A stretch of DNA of 64,000 nucleotides from CAWFKW01 sp963816535 (GTDB lineage: Bacteria > Bacteroidota > Ignavibacteria > Tepidaquicellales > OLB5), in assembly GCA_963816535.1 (NCBI GenBank), contig CAWFKW010000003.1, positions 310,001 to 374,000 on the forward strand, written 5' to 3'. Position 1 is the first letter of the stretch. Each line of letters opens with the position of its first letter. A model generated the notes under the pieces. The model was given only the letters and a program-made list of their open reading frames with translations. It was not told the origin of the DNA and did no database searches. Below are positions 1 to 9,700 of this stretch, one piece after another. The position numbers were made by a program, and so were the translations under genes.

Positions 1-1278
1 AGCGCAGGGCTGTATGCGCAGGATAATTTATCGCTTCAGCAAAGCTTAGAGCTAGGCCTGGCAAACAGCAAGGATTTGAAGATATCAAATTCTAAAGTGA
101 TAAGCTCTGATGCGAACGTGGGCGTAGTAAGCTCGCAGTTCCTGCCGACGCTAAAGTTCTCGGCGAACTATACCAGGCTAAGCGATGTGCCTCCGTTCCA
201 GGTGAGCCTCCCGATATTTCCGCAGCCTATTACGCTTGCCGAAACAATTCTGAATAATTACAGTTTCAAGCTTTCGCTTCAGCAGCCTGTTTTTACAGGA
301 TTCAGGCTTAATTCCCAGAAACGCTCAGCCGAATACTTCAGAGACGCAGCTAAAACAGATTATGATAAAGATGTGAATGAAACCGCTCTTGCAATCGAGA
401 CAGCGTTCTGGAATTACGAAAAAACGCTCGAAGTAAAGAACGTAATAGATGATAATATCAGGATGGTGGAAAAACATTTGACCGACACCAGGAATTTTTA
501 CGACCACGGGCTGGCGACGCGAAACGACGTTTTAAAGCTGGAAGTGCAGCTATCGAATACAAAACTCATGCAGCTTGACGCGGAAAATAACATTGACCTG
601 GCGAGAACTGCGTTTAATAAAGCTGTCGGGCTTCCGCTTGGCGCCCACACATCTATTTCGGCTCCGGAAATTATGTTGAATGACGGATACTCAGAGTTTA
701 CGGGCCTCGTAAATGAAGCTTATAAGAACCGCGATGAACTAAAATCGACCGAAGAACGGATCAAAGCAAACCAGGAAAGCGTTACTGCCAACAGGTCGGG
801 GTATTTCCCATCGGTTTTCGTAAACGCCGATTATTACTACAACAGGCCCAACTCAAGATACCAGCCTCCATTGGACCAGTTCAAAGGAACATGGGACCTT
901 GGCGTAACATTAAGCTGGGATATATGGACCTGGGGTTCAACATCTAACCAGGTAATACAGGCTGAGCAGAACCTTGTACAGTCAAAGCTCTCATTAGACA
1001 TGATAAAAGACAATATTGAGCTTGAAGTTAACCAGGATTATTTATCTCTGAAATATGCAAAAGAAAAAATTCAGGTTTTGAAAGAGACTATAAACCAGGC
1101 TGAAGAGAATCTCAAGATAACCGACGATAAGTATAACAACCAGCTTGCAACAAGCTCGGACCTGATTGACGCTGAAAATTCCGTGATAAGTTCGCAAACC
1201 AATTACAAAACGGCGATGGTCGATTATGAAATTGCCAAAGTTAAGCTTGATAAAGCTCTGGGGAAAAAGATCTATTAA
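1..1278 (+). CDS. TolC-family outer membrane efflux protein (5' end missing)
   Basis: This is the outer membrane channel of a tripartite exporter. The frame is open from base 1, reading SAGLYAQDNLSLQQSLELGL before the first possible TTG at 76, so the gene begins upstream and the visible start is the end of a signal peptide. The N-terminal helix (LSLQQSLELGLANSKDLKIS) and the paired long helical repeats are typical of TolC-type proteins. About 425 residues are visible, close to the family length. It overlaps the next gene by one base (TAATG), so it is translationally coupled to the ABC transporter genes; a membrane fusion protein probably lies upstream, outside the window. The family is secure; the substrate is unknown. 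Confidence 0.92.
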   Translation, partial: SAGLYAQDNLSLQQSLELGLANSKDLKISNSKVISSDANVGVVSSQFLPTLKFSANYTRLSDVPPFQVSLPIFPQPITLAETILNNYSFKLSLQQPVFTGFRLNSQKRSAEYFRDAAKTDYDKDVNETALAIETAFWNYEKTLEVKNVIDDNIRMVEKHLTDTRNFYDHGLATRNDVLKLEVQLSNTKLMQLDAENNIDLARTAFNKAVGLPLGAHTSISAPEIMLNDGYSEFTGLVNEAYKNRDELKSTEERIKANQESVTANRSGYFPSVFVNADYYYNRPNSRYQPPLDQFKGTWDLGVTLSWDIWTWGSTSNQVIQAEQNLVQSKLSLDMIKDNIELEVNQDYLSLKYAKEKIQVLKETINQAEENLKITDDKYNNQLATSSDLIDAENSVISSQTNYKTAMVDYEIAKVKLDKALGKKIY

Positions 1279-2237
1279 TGAATTCGATAGAAGTCAAAAA
1301 TCTTACCAAAAAGTTCGGGCATTTCGTTTCAGTCGACAGCATTTCGTTCGATGTGAAAGAAGGCGAGGTATTTGGATTCCTTGGCGCAAACGGCGCCGGG
1401 AAATCGACCACCATTAAAATGCTTTGCGGAATTCTGGAAGCAACTTCAGGCGATGCTACAGTAGCGGGATACAGCATAAATTCCCAGGCAGACCTGGTTA
1501 AGATGAATATCGGGTACATGTCGCAGAAGTTTTCTTTATATAACGACCTTACTGTCAGGGAAAACATAAATTTCTTCGGAGGCGTGTACGGGCTAAGCAA
1601 CAGCAAACTTAAAGAAAGAAAACAGTGGGTATTGCAGATTGCAGGGCTTGAAGGCAAAGAAGATTTTATGACGAAGAATCTTTCGGGGGGTTACAAACAG
1701 CGCCTCGCGCTGGGATGCGCAGTGATTCACGAGCCCAAAATTGTTTTTCTGGATGAACCTACCGGCGGAGTCGACCCGATCTCAAGGAGAAGCTTCTGGG
1801 ACCTCATTAACCAGCTTTCAATAAGCGGAGTCACCGTATTCGTGACAACGCATTATCTTGATGAAGCGGAATTTTGCAACAGGATTATGATGATAGATGC
1901 AGGGAAAATAATCGCCGGGGGAACGCCCAAGGAGCTTAAAGAAAAATACCTTGATAAGGCTATTATCGAGATAGAATCGGACGACCTGGAAGGTTCGCTT
2001 GAGGTTTTAGACAAAGTTCCATGGATTTCGAACGCTTCTTTCTTCGGTAAATATGTTCACTGCACAACCCCGTTTGCAGATTCCACCGGCTATGATGTAA
2101 GTAAAAAAATGGAGGCGCTGAAAACCACTTTGGGACAGAACAAGGTGAATGTTTTGCGTATTACAAGAATTCTCCCAACGCTCGAAGACGTATTTGTGAA
2201 CCTGCTCGAACCGGGAGGACACAAAGATGCTGCATAG
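1278..2237 (+). CDS. ABC transporter ATP-binding protein (YbhF/DrrA type)
   Basis: This is the cytoplasmic ATPase of an ABC-2 exporter. Walker A GANGAGKST is at residues 36-44, the signature LSGGY at 135-139, Walker B IVFLDEP at 155-161 and the switch histidine at 192 (THYLDEAE). The C-terminal 100 residues form the regulatory extension common in drug- and polysaccharide-type ABC-2 ATPases. Its ATG overlaps the stop of the TolC gene, and its end overlaps the following permease by 11 bases, so it belongs to a tight four-gene operon. It resembles one half of E. coli YbhF. The substrate cannot be read from sequence; a drug, dye or envelope component is plausible. Confidence 0.95.
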   Translation: MNSIEVKNLTKKFGHFVSVDSISFDVKEGEVFGFLGANGAGKSTTIKMLCGILEATSGDATVAGYSINSQADLVKMNIGYMSQKFSLYNDLTVRENINFFGGVYGLSNSKLKERKQWVLQIAGLEGKEDFMTKNLSGGYKQRLALGCAVIHEPKIVFLDEPTGGVDPISRRSFWDLINQLSISGVTVFVTTHYLDEAEFCNRIMMIDAGKIIAGGTPKELKEKYLDKAIIEIESDDLEGSLEVLDKVPWISNASFFGKYVHCTTPFADSTGYDVSKKMEALKTTLGQNKVNVLRITRILPTLEDVFVNLLEPGGHKDAA

Positions 2238-3357
2238 GCTGTTTGCAATAGCTTCAAAGGAATTAAAGCAGGTGAGAAGAGATTCGAGAACGCTTGCGAT
2301 AATTTTCATATTCCCCCTTTTCATGCTGGTTTTGTACGGCTACGCGCTGAACTTCGACGTTGACCATATACAGATAGGCATCATGGACCTGGAAAAATCT
2401 GATCTCAGCAGGGAGCTTATAAAATCTATAACAGCGTCTGGATATTTTGACGCTGTGAAATATTTCAATAACCGGCAGGAAATAAATACCGCGCTGGATA
2501 ATAAAGAGGTCCAGGCCGTAGTAGTTATCCCGGAAGATCTTTCGGATAAATTTTACTCAAAGCAAACGGCCCAGATACAATATCTTGTGGACGGCGTTAA
2601 CGGCAATACGGCCACAATAGCCACAAATTACCTGAACGCTGCAACCATGGATCTATCCGGCAAATACACAAAGGAGATCTTAAAGCGATCCGGAAGGGAT
2701 ATTTACACGCCGGTTGACCTAGAGCCTGTATTTTGGTTCAATCCCGATCTGAAAACGACAAATTACTTAATACCTGGTCTCGTATCTTCTATTCTTATCA
2801 CATTATCGGTTGTATTAACGGCAATTGCGATAGTGAGGGAAAAGGAACTTGGCACTATCGAGCAGATAAACGTCTCCCCCGTTACGGCATTTGAGCTGAT
2901 ATTCGGCAAAGTTGTGCCTTACACTCTGATATCATTTCTCATCGCGGCTATGATAATTGTGATAGGGCATTTTTTGTTCGGCATCCAGGTAAAGGGAAGC
3001 ATTCTGCTGTTGTTCTTATCAACCCTGCTTTATGTATTTGCCTGTTTGAACATTGGGATATTTGTCTCTACCGTCGCAGATTCTCAGCAGGTTGCTTTCC
3101 AAATGAGCATTATGATATCACAGCTGCCGGCGAACCTTCTCTCAGGTTTCATTTTCCCGATAGAAAGCATGCCAAAGGCGCTGCAGATACTTTCGAATAT
3201 TACGCCTTCAAAATTCTATTTGGTAGCCCTGAGGTCTATCTTACTGAAAGGCACAGGAATCGGGGCATACTGGCAGCAGCTTGTTTATATGCTCATCTTC
3301 GCGACAATATTTCTGGTTCTTGCAACAATCAGGATAAGGAGGCAGAGAGCGCAATGA
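2227..3357 (+). CDS. ABC-2 type permease (YbhS/YhhJ-like)
   Basis: This is an integral membrane subunit of the exporter. It has one N-terminal membrane segment (about residues 22-42, IIFIFPLFMLVLYGYAL), a large extracytoplasmic domain of about 130 residues, and five to six C-terminal segments. The coupling segment IVREKELGTIEQINVSPV is typical of ABC-2 permeases. The length of 376 residues is normal for YbhS/YbhR proteins. The start lies within the end of the ATPase gene, and the stop overlaps the next start (ATGA at 3354). It pairs with the following paralogue, probably as a heterodimer. Confidence 0.93.
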   Translation: MLHRLFAIASKELKQVRRDSRTLAIIFIFPLFMLVLYGYALNFDVDHIQIGIMDLEKSDLSRELIKSITASGYFDAVKYFNNRQEINTALDNKEVQAVVVIPEDLSDKFYSKQTAQIQYLVDGVNGNTATIATNYLNAATMDLSGKYTKEILKRSGRDIYTPVDLEPVFWFNPDLKTTNYLIPGLVSSILITLSVVLTAIAIVREKELGTIEQINVSPVTAFELIFGKVVPYTLISFLIAAMIIVIGHFLFGIQVKGSILLLFLSTLLYVFACLNIGIFVSTVADSQQVAFQMSIMISQLPANLLSGFIFPIESMPKALQILSNITPSKFYLVALRSILLKGTGIGAYWQQLVYMLIFATIFLVLATIRIRRQRAQ

Positions 3358-4484
3358 AAATAATTTATTATTTCATAATAAAAGAGTTCCACCAGTTCAA
3401 GCGCGATAAGAAAATGCTCGTAACTGTGCTTATAGCCCCAGTGTTTCAGCTCATATTTCTGGGATATGCCGCAAATCTTGAAGTTAAGGAAGTCCATACC
3501 GTGGTATTCGACAAAGATAAGACCGAGCAAAGCAGGAACCTGATAAATGATTTCAAAAGCAACGGTTACTTTTACATCGATTATTACGTTTCTGATTATG
3601 ATGAGTTCACGCGGCTTATAACAAACGGCAAAGCTCTTCTCGGCATAGTTATACCCACCGATTTTGAAAAGAATATAGGCTCGCGAAAAACAGCCGAGGT
3701 GCAGGCGGTATTTGACGGCTCCGACGGAAACAAAGCGGCAATTGCTTCCGGTTATGTTACAGGCGTCGTATCAAAGTTCTCGCAGAGAATTTCCATGGAA
3801 ACCATGCAGGTAACGGGGATGAAAAATCCGCTAACAGGCTCCATAACGCCTGAAGTGCGGGTTTGGTACAATCCCGATCTTACTACAAGATACTACATGC
3901 TGCCGGGAATTGTGGCGCTTATCATAATGCTTGTCACAACAAGCCTTACATCTTTGGCTATAGTGAAAGAACGCGAGATAGGAACGCTTGAGCAGCTGAT
4001 CGTTACGCCGCTGAAATCCTATCACATCATTATCGGGAAGTTCGTGCCGTTTTCGATACTCGGATTCCTATCAATGTCGCTTGTGCTCACGGTAATGACT
4101 TTATGGTTCAGCATTCCCATAAAAGGAAGCGTAGTGTTCTTATTTTTCTCAGCATCATTGCTTATGCTTTCCTCGCTGGGACTGGGTCTTTTCATATCCA
4201 CAATTTCCAAAACTCAATCCCAGGCAATGATGACGTCATCATTTGGCGTGCTTATGCCGATGATGTTTCTATCCGGGTTTGCGTTCCCGATAGAAAATAT
4301 GCCGCAGATCGTTCAGTATACAACTTACCTTATCCCATTGAGGTACTTCATAAGCATTCTCAGAGGTGTCATTTTAAAAGGCATTGGCATCGAGCTTTTA
4401 TGGCCGGATACCCTGGCTCTTTTCCTTTTTGGAGTGGCGATCCTGGCGCTCAGCTCGCTCCGATTCAGCAAGAAAATGGAATGA
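3354..4484 (+). CDS. ABC-2 type permease (YbhR-like), second subunit
   Basis: This is the second membrane subunit of the exporter and a paralogue of the preceding gene, with the same length and topology: an N-terminal segment, a large extracytoplasmic loop and C-terminal segments. Its coupling motif is IVKEREIGTLEQLIVTPL, nearly the same as in the neighbour. It starts in an ATGA overlap. This arrangement of TolC channel, one ATPase and two ABC-2 permeases is that of YbhFSR-type efflux pumps. It is the last gene of the operon; the next 260 bases have no gene on this strand. Confidence 0.93.
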   Translation: MKIIYYFIIKEFHQFKRDKKMLVTVLIAPVFQLIFLGYAANLEVKEVHTVVFDKDKTEQSRNLINDFKSNGYFYIDYYVSDYDEFTRLITNGKALLGIVIPTDFEKNIGSRKTAEVQAVFDGSDGNKAAIASGYVTGVVSKFSQRISMETMQVTGMKNPLTGSITPEVRVWYNPDLTTRYYMLPGIVALIIMLVTTSLTSLAIVKEREIGTLEQLIVTPLKSYHIIIGKFVPFSILGFLSMSLVLTVMTLWFSIPIKGSVVFLFFSASLLMLSSLGLGLFISTISKTQSQAMMTSSFGVLMPMMFLSGFAFPIENMPQIVQYTTYLIPLRYFISILRGVILKGIGIELLWPDTLALFLFGVAILALSSLRFSKKME

Positions 4485-4713
4485 GTTCGTAAATCACAGG
4501 CGGCGACGGCAGATGACGTCATTCAAAGCTCTTGAAAAGATGCATGGGTTTTTCAAAACATGTAAGCCCATATATAATTTATTCAATAATTGCCTAAAAA
4601 ACAAACATATCCTTAAAATCCGCTTAACAAATCAAACATATATTAAGTTGGTTAGTTCGCAATTTTTCCAAAACAATCGATAACTTTTTTCCGCGCTTTA
4701 CGGGGAAAAATAC

Positions 4714-4744
4714 TTGCATTTTCTGAATTTAAGATATATATTTG
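4714..4744 (+). promoter_or_regulatory. Bacteroidota-type promoter, leader about 4 nt
   Basis: A -33 TTG at 4714-4716 and a -7 TATATTTG at 4737-4744 are separated by 20 bases, matching the TTG / TAnnTTTG consensus of Bacteroidota primary sigma factors. The ATG at 4754 is only 9 bases past the -7 box. The upstream TTG at 4742, which could be read as a start, is part of this box, so the ATG is the better start. The rest of 4485-4713 holds no gene that I can support. Confidence 0.55.
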
Positions 4745-4753
4745 AGCGAATCC

Positions 4754-5158
4754 ATGAAAAGTCCACTTTACATATTCGGCTTTTTAGCCATAGCGCTAGT
4801 TGGCGTCCTATACGCTTCAACGGAATTACAGTATTTTACTGCCAAGAGCGAACAGAGTGCAATTCTTTTGGAATGGAAGACCGGCTACGAGGATAACCTC
4901 GGCCACTTCGAGATCGAAAGAAGTGCATCGAACCCAAACAATTTCAGCAAGATTGGGGCGGTCACGGCTATAGGCAGCAACTCGTATTATTATTTCAGGG
5001 ATGATGTTTCGCTTAGCACGTCAAATCCGATTTATTATTACAGGCTGAAACTCGTTGGAAATAACGGCGCTTACGTGTACTCCAATACGATTATTGTTAA
5101 TCACGTTATTTCAAGTGTTAGAGATACCTGGGGCAGCATAAAGGCCATATTCAGGTAG
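4754..5158 (+). CDS. Small anchored protein with fibronectin III-like domain
   Basis: I do not recognise a named gene. The N-terminus is a membrane segment or uncleaved signal (MKSPLYIFGFLAIALVGVLY). The remaining roughly 100 residues look like the beta-sandwich modules that often precede sorting domains in Bacteroidota: ILLEWKTGYEDNLGHFEIER, then YYYFRD and YYYRLKLVG. In other proteins this module links a catalytic part to a C-terminal domain; here it stands alone. An earlier TTG at 4742 is in frame but falls within the promoter box, so the ATG is preferred. It is probably exported and held at the inner membrane; its function is unknown. Confidence 0.7.
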   Translation: MKSPLYIFGFLAIALVGVLYASTELQYFTAKSEQSAILLEWKTGYEDNLGHFEIERSASNPNNFSKIGAVTAIGSNSYYYFRDDVSLSTSNPIYYYRLKLVGNNGAYVYSNTIIVNHVISSVRDTWGSIKAIFR

Positions 5159-5227
5159 AAGCGTTATTCAGAAAGCCGGAGTCAATCCAATTTATCTATA
5201 GATATTCCATCTAAACTTCAAGTTTTT

Positions 5228-5256
5228 TTTGCAGGTCATACAATTAACTATTTTTA
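5228..5256 (+). promoter_or_regulatory. Possible promoter of the DUF4870-like gene
   Basis: TTTG at 5228-5231 and TATTTTTA at 5249-5256 are 17 bases apart. The second box deviates from TAnnTTTG at its last base. The site is 23 bases upstream of the ATG at 5280. Confidence 0.3.
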
Positions 5257-5279
5257 ATAAATTTAATTAACGGAATATT

Positions 5280-5675
5280 ATGGCAGATAGTACAAACAGA
5301 CCAATCTTAGATACAATTACAGATCAGGAAAAAGCCGACGGTAAGGTCATGGCGATCCTGGCTTACATCGGAATTCTTTTTGTCATTCCTCTTTTTACAT
5401 CGAAGACAAATAAGTTTGTTATGTTCCATGTTGAACAGGGCATTGCTCTGTTTATATCATGGTTTGCAGTTCGTATCATCTTCATATTTCTAGACCCGAT
5501 ATTCTACAAGATGATAAGCGTAACTATTCCCTGCGGCGGAAGCATTATAGGTTCGTTGGTATCGCTGTTCCTCTTCATACTGATGATCATGGGAATCTTA
5601 AACGCAGCCGGCGGCAAAGTTCAGTCATTGCCCATAATCGGTTCGTTCGGCGAGAAGTTCAACCTGGTTAAATAA
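5280..5675 (+). CDS. DUF4870/Tic20-like small membrane protein
   Basis: This is a small inner-membrane protein of unknown function. It has three hydrophobic segments (about residues 20-40, 52-75 and 87-112), and the FVMFHVEQGIALF stretch is typical of DUF4870 proteins (F.xFHxxQ). It is related to the gene at 6235, and both end in an almost identical tail (IGSFGEKFNLVK). It is followed after about 30 bases by a TM2-domain gene with its own AAAAGGAG ribosome site, so the two are probably cotranscribed. The family is known for sequence, not for biochemistry. Confidence 0.8.
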   Translation: MADSTNRPILDTITDQEKADGKVMAILAYIGILFVIPLFTSKTNKFVMFHVEQGIALFISWFAVRIIFIFLDPIFYKMISVTIPCGGSIIGSLVSLFLFILMIMGILNAAGGKVQSLPIIGSFGEKFNLVK

Positions 5676-5707
5676 TCCAGACATAAATCTAAAAGGAGAA
5701 AACATTA

Positions 5708-5953
5708 ATGGAAGGACAGACCACACAAACCCCGACCGCGGGAGCCGAACAAAAAGACTGGATGACAACGTTATTATTGTGCATCTTTCTGGGATCCCTT
5801 GGCGTGCACCGTTTTTATACCGGGCATACAGGTATTGGAGTTGTACAGCTGCTGACTCTCGGAGGCTGCGGAATTTGGACAATTATCGACTTGGTCACTA
5901 TTATCACCGGTTCATACCGCGATGCAGCCGGGAACCCGCTGTTGAAAAAATAG
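5708..5953 (+). CDS. TM2 domain-containing protein
   Basis: This is an 81-residue membrane protein with the TM2 arrangement: a short acidic and polar N-terminus, a first segment ending in FLGSLGVHRFYTGHTGIGV, a short turn, and a second segment (GGCGIWTIIDLVTIITG). The LGxHRFYxG motif and the IDL motif define the family. It has a strong AAAAGGAGAAAAC ribosome site 7-9 bases before its ATG. It lies 32 bases after the DUF4870-like gene and is followed by a clear terminator, so it ends a two-gene unit. Its function is unknown. Confidence 0.88.
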   Translation: MEGQTTQTPTAGAEQKDWMTTLLLCIFLGSLGVHRFYTGHTGIGVVQLLTLGGCGIWTIIDLVTIITGSYRDAAGNPLLKK

Positions 5954-5973
5954 TTGATTCATTTTTCATATTC

Positions 5974-6011
5974 AAAACCCCCTGGCTTAATTGGCAGGGG
6001 GTTTTGCTTTT
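5974..6011 (+). terminator. Rho-independent terminator after the TM2 gene
   Basis: AAAACCCCCTG (5974-5984) and CAGGGGGTTTT (5995-6005) form an 11-bp stem with a 10-base loop, followed by a T-rich tract. Confidence 0.88.
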
Positions 6012-6155
6012 GCATAAATGAATTATAATCCGCCCCGTATTCCGAAATTCGATTCATGGAACCTTTCCGGCGGGTTGTAAATACTTCCAATCAGGATACT
6101 TAGCTCAGAAATTCTCAATAAGAAATTAGATATAGTTATATTTCGTTTACTTTCT

Positions 6156-6163
6156 TATATTTG
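6156..6163 (+). promoter_or_regulatory. Putative -7 element (TATATTTG) before second DUF4870 gene
   Basis: TATATTTG matches the Bacteroidota -7 consensus exactly. No clear -33 TTG is present at the expected distance. It would give a leader of about 65 bases before the ATG at 6235. Confidence 0.4.
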
Positions 6164-6234
6164 GCAGGAATTATTTTGGTTTCATATTGAAAGATCGTAT
6201 TCAAAACTGAAAATATAAATAAAGGAGAACATAA

Positions 6235-6576
6235 ATGGCAGAATCTACAAGACAGGTAAACTTCACGCCCGAAGATGCGGCAAACGGAAAGACGATGGCT
6301 ATTGTCGCATATCTCATTTTCTTTGTCCCCCTTCTTATGGAAGACATGAAAAAGAATAACTTTGTAATGTACCACACTGAACAGGCAATTGTGCTTGTTA
6401 TAGTAAACGTTATTTGCGCTATACTCGGCACGGTCACTTGCGGAATCGGGCTGATATTATACATACCATGGCTGGTATTTCTGATAATGGGAATAATGAA
6501 CGCGGCAAAAGGCGAGTGCAAACCGCTCCCGCTAATCGGCAGCTTCGGGGAAAAATTCAACCTGGTGAAGAACTAA
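6235..6576 (+). CDS. DUF4870/Tic20-like small membrane protein, paralogue
   Basis: This is a 113-residue membrane protein related to the gene at 5280. It shares the motifs DAANGKTMAIVAYL, NFVMYHTEQAIVL and the tail PLIGSFGEKFNLVK. There are two to three hydrophobic segments. The ribosome site AAAGGAG sits 7 bases before the ATG and resembles that of the TM2 gene. It stands alone between two terminators, so it is expressed independently of its paralogue. The family is known only as small membrane proteins that may associate with each other. Confidence 0.82.
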   Translation: MAESTRQVNFTPEDAANGKTMAIVAYLIFFVPLLMEDMKKNNFVMYHTEQAIVLVIVNVICAILGTVTCGIGLILYIPWLVFLIMGIMNAAKGECKPLPLIGSFGEKFNLVKN

Positions 6577-6600
6577 GGTATTCATAAATTTCAGCGTTTG

Positions 6601-6640
6601 ATCCCGGCCGGAAAACTTATCCTGCCGGGATTTTTCATTT
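6601..6640 (+). terminator. Rho-independent terminator
   Basis: ATCCCGGC (6601-6608) pairs with GCCGGGAT (6624-6631), followed by TTTTCATTTT. It closes the DUF4870-like gene. Confidence 0.82.
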
Positions 6641-6722
6641 TGAAAAGCTGTAATTCAGCATGAGAAAGGCGACCCGGCTTACGTCATGCAAACGGCCGCA
6701 TGCGTTACAAATCATTTTTTTG

Positions 6723-6730
6723 TATATTTG
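6723..6730 (+). promoter_or_regulatory. Putative -7 element (TATATTTG) before dnaE
   Basis: This is an exact match to TAnnTTTG, 37 bases before the TTG start of dnaE. The -33 region is weak. Confidence 0.4.
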
Positions 6731-6767
6731 CATATTCAAATCCATTCTATTTTAAATTTCTGAAAAG

Positions 6768-9700
6768 TTGTCTGAGTTCATTCATCTACATAATCATTCG
6801 CATTATTCGCTGCTTGACGCGATCTGCACAATAGACGGCCTGGTGGAGGCCGCAGTAGAAAACAAAATGTCCGCCCTTGCGCTTACCGATCACGGTGTAA
6901 TGTACGGCGCTATTGATTTCTATAAAAAAGCTAAGAAAGCCGGCATTAAGCCTATCATAGGCTGTGAAGTATACATAGTAACAAAGGGCTCCAGGTTCGA
7001 TAAGGGCAAAGACCAGTCGCAATCATTAGATACAATTCTGGGCGGCGACAGATCTTCTGCCGGCGGCAAACACTCACGCAAGGCTAATTATGACCACCTC
7101 GTATTGCTTGCCAAAGACGAGACCGGCTATAAAAATTTATTAAAGCTAACTTCCGCCGGACACACCGAAGGATTCTATTATAAACCTCGTATTGACAGCG
7201 ACTTACTAAGTAAACACAGCGGAGGGCTTGTCGCGCTATCAGCATGTGCCGGAGGGGTAGTCTCTTCGCACATTGTCCGCGACGACCTTAAATCGGCAAA
7301 GGAAGCGGCGATAATTTACAAAGAAATATTCGGCAGGGATTTTTATTTGGAAATTCAGAATCATGGAATAGATATTGAACAGAAGATACTGAACTATATG
7401 CCGGAGCTTGCCAAAGAACTTGGACTGAAACTGATAGCGACAAACGATATTCATTATATAAAACATGAGCATTACATACCGCATAATCTTTACCTCTATA
7501 TAAATACCGACCTATCGCGCGATAAAGAAGGTAAGAATCTTGAAACGGAATTAAGATACGGAACGGACCAGGTTTATTTCAAATCAGCGGAAGAAATGTG
7601 CAAAGTGTTTGCTGATTTTCCTGAGGCAATCCGGTCAACGCTTGAAGTGGCCGAAATGTGCAACCTCAATCTCCCGCAGAATGTTTATCACATGCCCAAT
7701 TTCCCTATTCCGCAAGAAACCGGTTTGGATAATCTGGATGATTACATGGAGAAGCTTGCATTTGAAGGATTGGGGAAAAAACTGGGAAAAATTAGTTCTG
7801 AACAGTCTGCGAGATTAAGAGAAGAAATTGAAGTAATTAAAAATATGAAGTTTTCCGGCTACTTTTTAATTGTAGCTGATTTTGTGAAACACGCTAAAGC
7901 AAGCGGAGTATATGTAGGTCCCGGACGCGGAAGCGCAGTTGGTTCGCTTGTATGTTACGCGCTCGGGATCACAAATGTAGACCCAATGGCATATGACCTG
8001 CTCTTTGAAAGATTTTTGAATCCTGAAAGATTCTCAATGCCTGATATTGATATTGATTTTCAGGATGACAAACGCGATGACGTTATCAATTATTCCAAAC
8101 AGAAATACGGCGAGAAAGCTGTATCACAAATCGCGACTTTCAACAAACTTAAAACCAAAGCCGTTTTGAAAGACGTTGGCAGAGTCTTGAATTATCCGTT
8201 TGATACAATTAACGAAATCACAAAGCACGTCCCTTCTATTTTCGGAAAGATCAAATCTTTGCAGGATTGTTACAAAGATATTCCCGAGTTCAAACAATAT
8301 TTTGATGAGTCGCCTGAAAGGAAGAAGCTGCTGAATTATGCAATTGTTCTTGAAAACCTAAACAAGAATGTAAGCATTCACGCTTCCGGCGTTGTGATTG
8401 CGCCTTCAGAAATTACCGACTTCGCCCCAATTGCCAAGGCTCCCCAGGTTGATGATGTTTTCATGACGCAATATGATATGAAAATGCTGGAGGATGTGGG
8501 TTTGATAAAGATGGACTTCCTGGGACTGAAAGAATTAAAAATTCTTCACCAGACAGTCGACCTGATAGAGAAACGCCTTGGCGCTAGAATTGATCTGGAT
8601 AATTTGAAATTTGATGATAAAGCCACCTTCCAGCTGTTTTCTGAGGGTCATACAATAGGGGTGTTCCAATTCTCAAAACCGAAGATGCGCGAGTATTTAT
8701 CCAAGCTGAAGCCTAAGGATATCAACGACCTTTCAGCAATGAACGCGCTATATCGTCCGGGCCCTATGGACGTAATTCCCGATTTCATTGAAAAGAAACA
8801 TGGCAGGAAAGAAGTTACCTACCTGCATCCTGCCATGGAACAGATATTGAACAATACATACGGGATAATAGTCTACCAGGAGCAGGTTATGCGGCTTGTA
8901 AGAGTTATTGCCGGCTATTCGCTTGGCAAAGCTGATATTGTCCGCCGCGCAATGGGAAAGAAAGATGAAAAGCTGATGAAGGAGCAGGAAAAAGAGTTCA
9001 TAACCGGAGCTGCGAAAAATGGCTACGACAGGAAAATCGCAAAAGAGATATTCCGGTTAATATTAAAGTTTGCCGATTATGGTTTTAATAAATCGCACAG
9101 CGTGGCTTATTCAATACTCGCTTACTACACAGCATATCTTAAGACTCATTACCCGCTTGAATTCATGACATCGCTTCTGAACTGCAGAAAAGATGATACG
9201 GACGAAATGGTTCTGCTTATTCATGAATGCAAGAGGATGAAAATTCAGTTAAGCATGCCTGATATAAATAAGTGTTACGCTGATTTCACAATTGATGACA
9301 GCGAAGAAAATAAAATATTGTTTGGCCTCTCCTCTATTAAGAATGTTGGCAGGGCCGCTGTAGATAATATTATTAAAGAAAGAGATACAAACGGCCCGTT
9401 CGAGAACTTTGTGGATTTTTGCTGTAAAGTTGACCCGCGGGTAGTCAATAAAAAAACATTTGAATCGCTGATATTCGCCGGGGCTTTTGATTCGCTAGAC
9501 CACAACAGGAGAAAGCTGTTCGATTATTATGAACCCGTTCTGCAGAAATTCAGCAATAAGAAATCCGAAGCGGCGGGGCAATCATCTTTATTCGGCGGGA
9601 GCAAATCCCGTACGGCTATTAAAGATACGGTGATGGATCCCCAAAGAGATTATGACGACTGGTCGGACCGTGAAAAACTTTCGCATGAAAAATCAGTTTT

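Noticed and set aside
4520..4575. ATGGG/CCCAT inverted repeat as an RNA gene downstream of the ABC operon
   Set aside because: The arms are only five bases with a long loop and no promoter or terminator; chance is sufficient.
4742..4753. TTG at 4742 as the start of the fibronectin-like protein
   Set aside because: It is part of the -7 promoter box TATATTTG, and the ATG at 4754 places the signal segment at the N-terminus.
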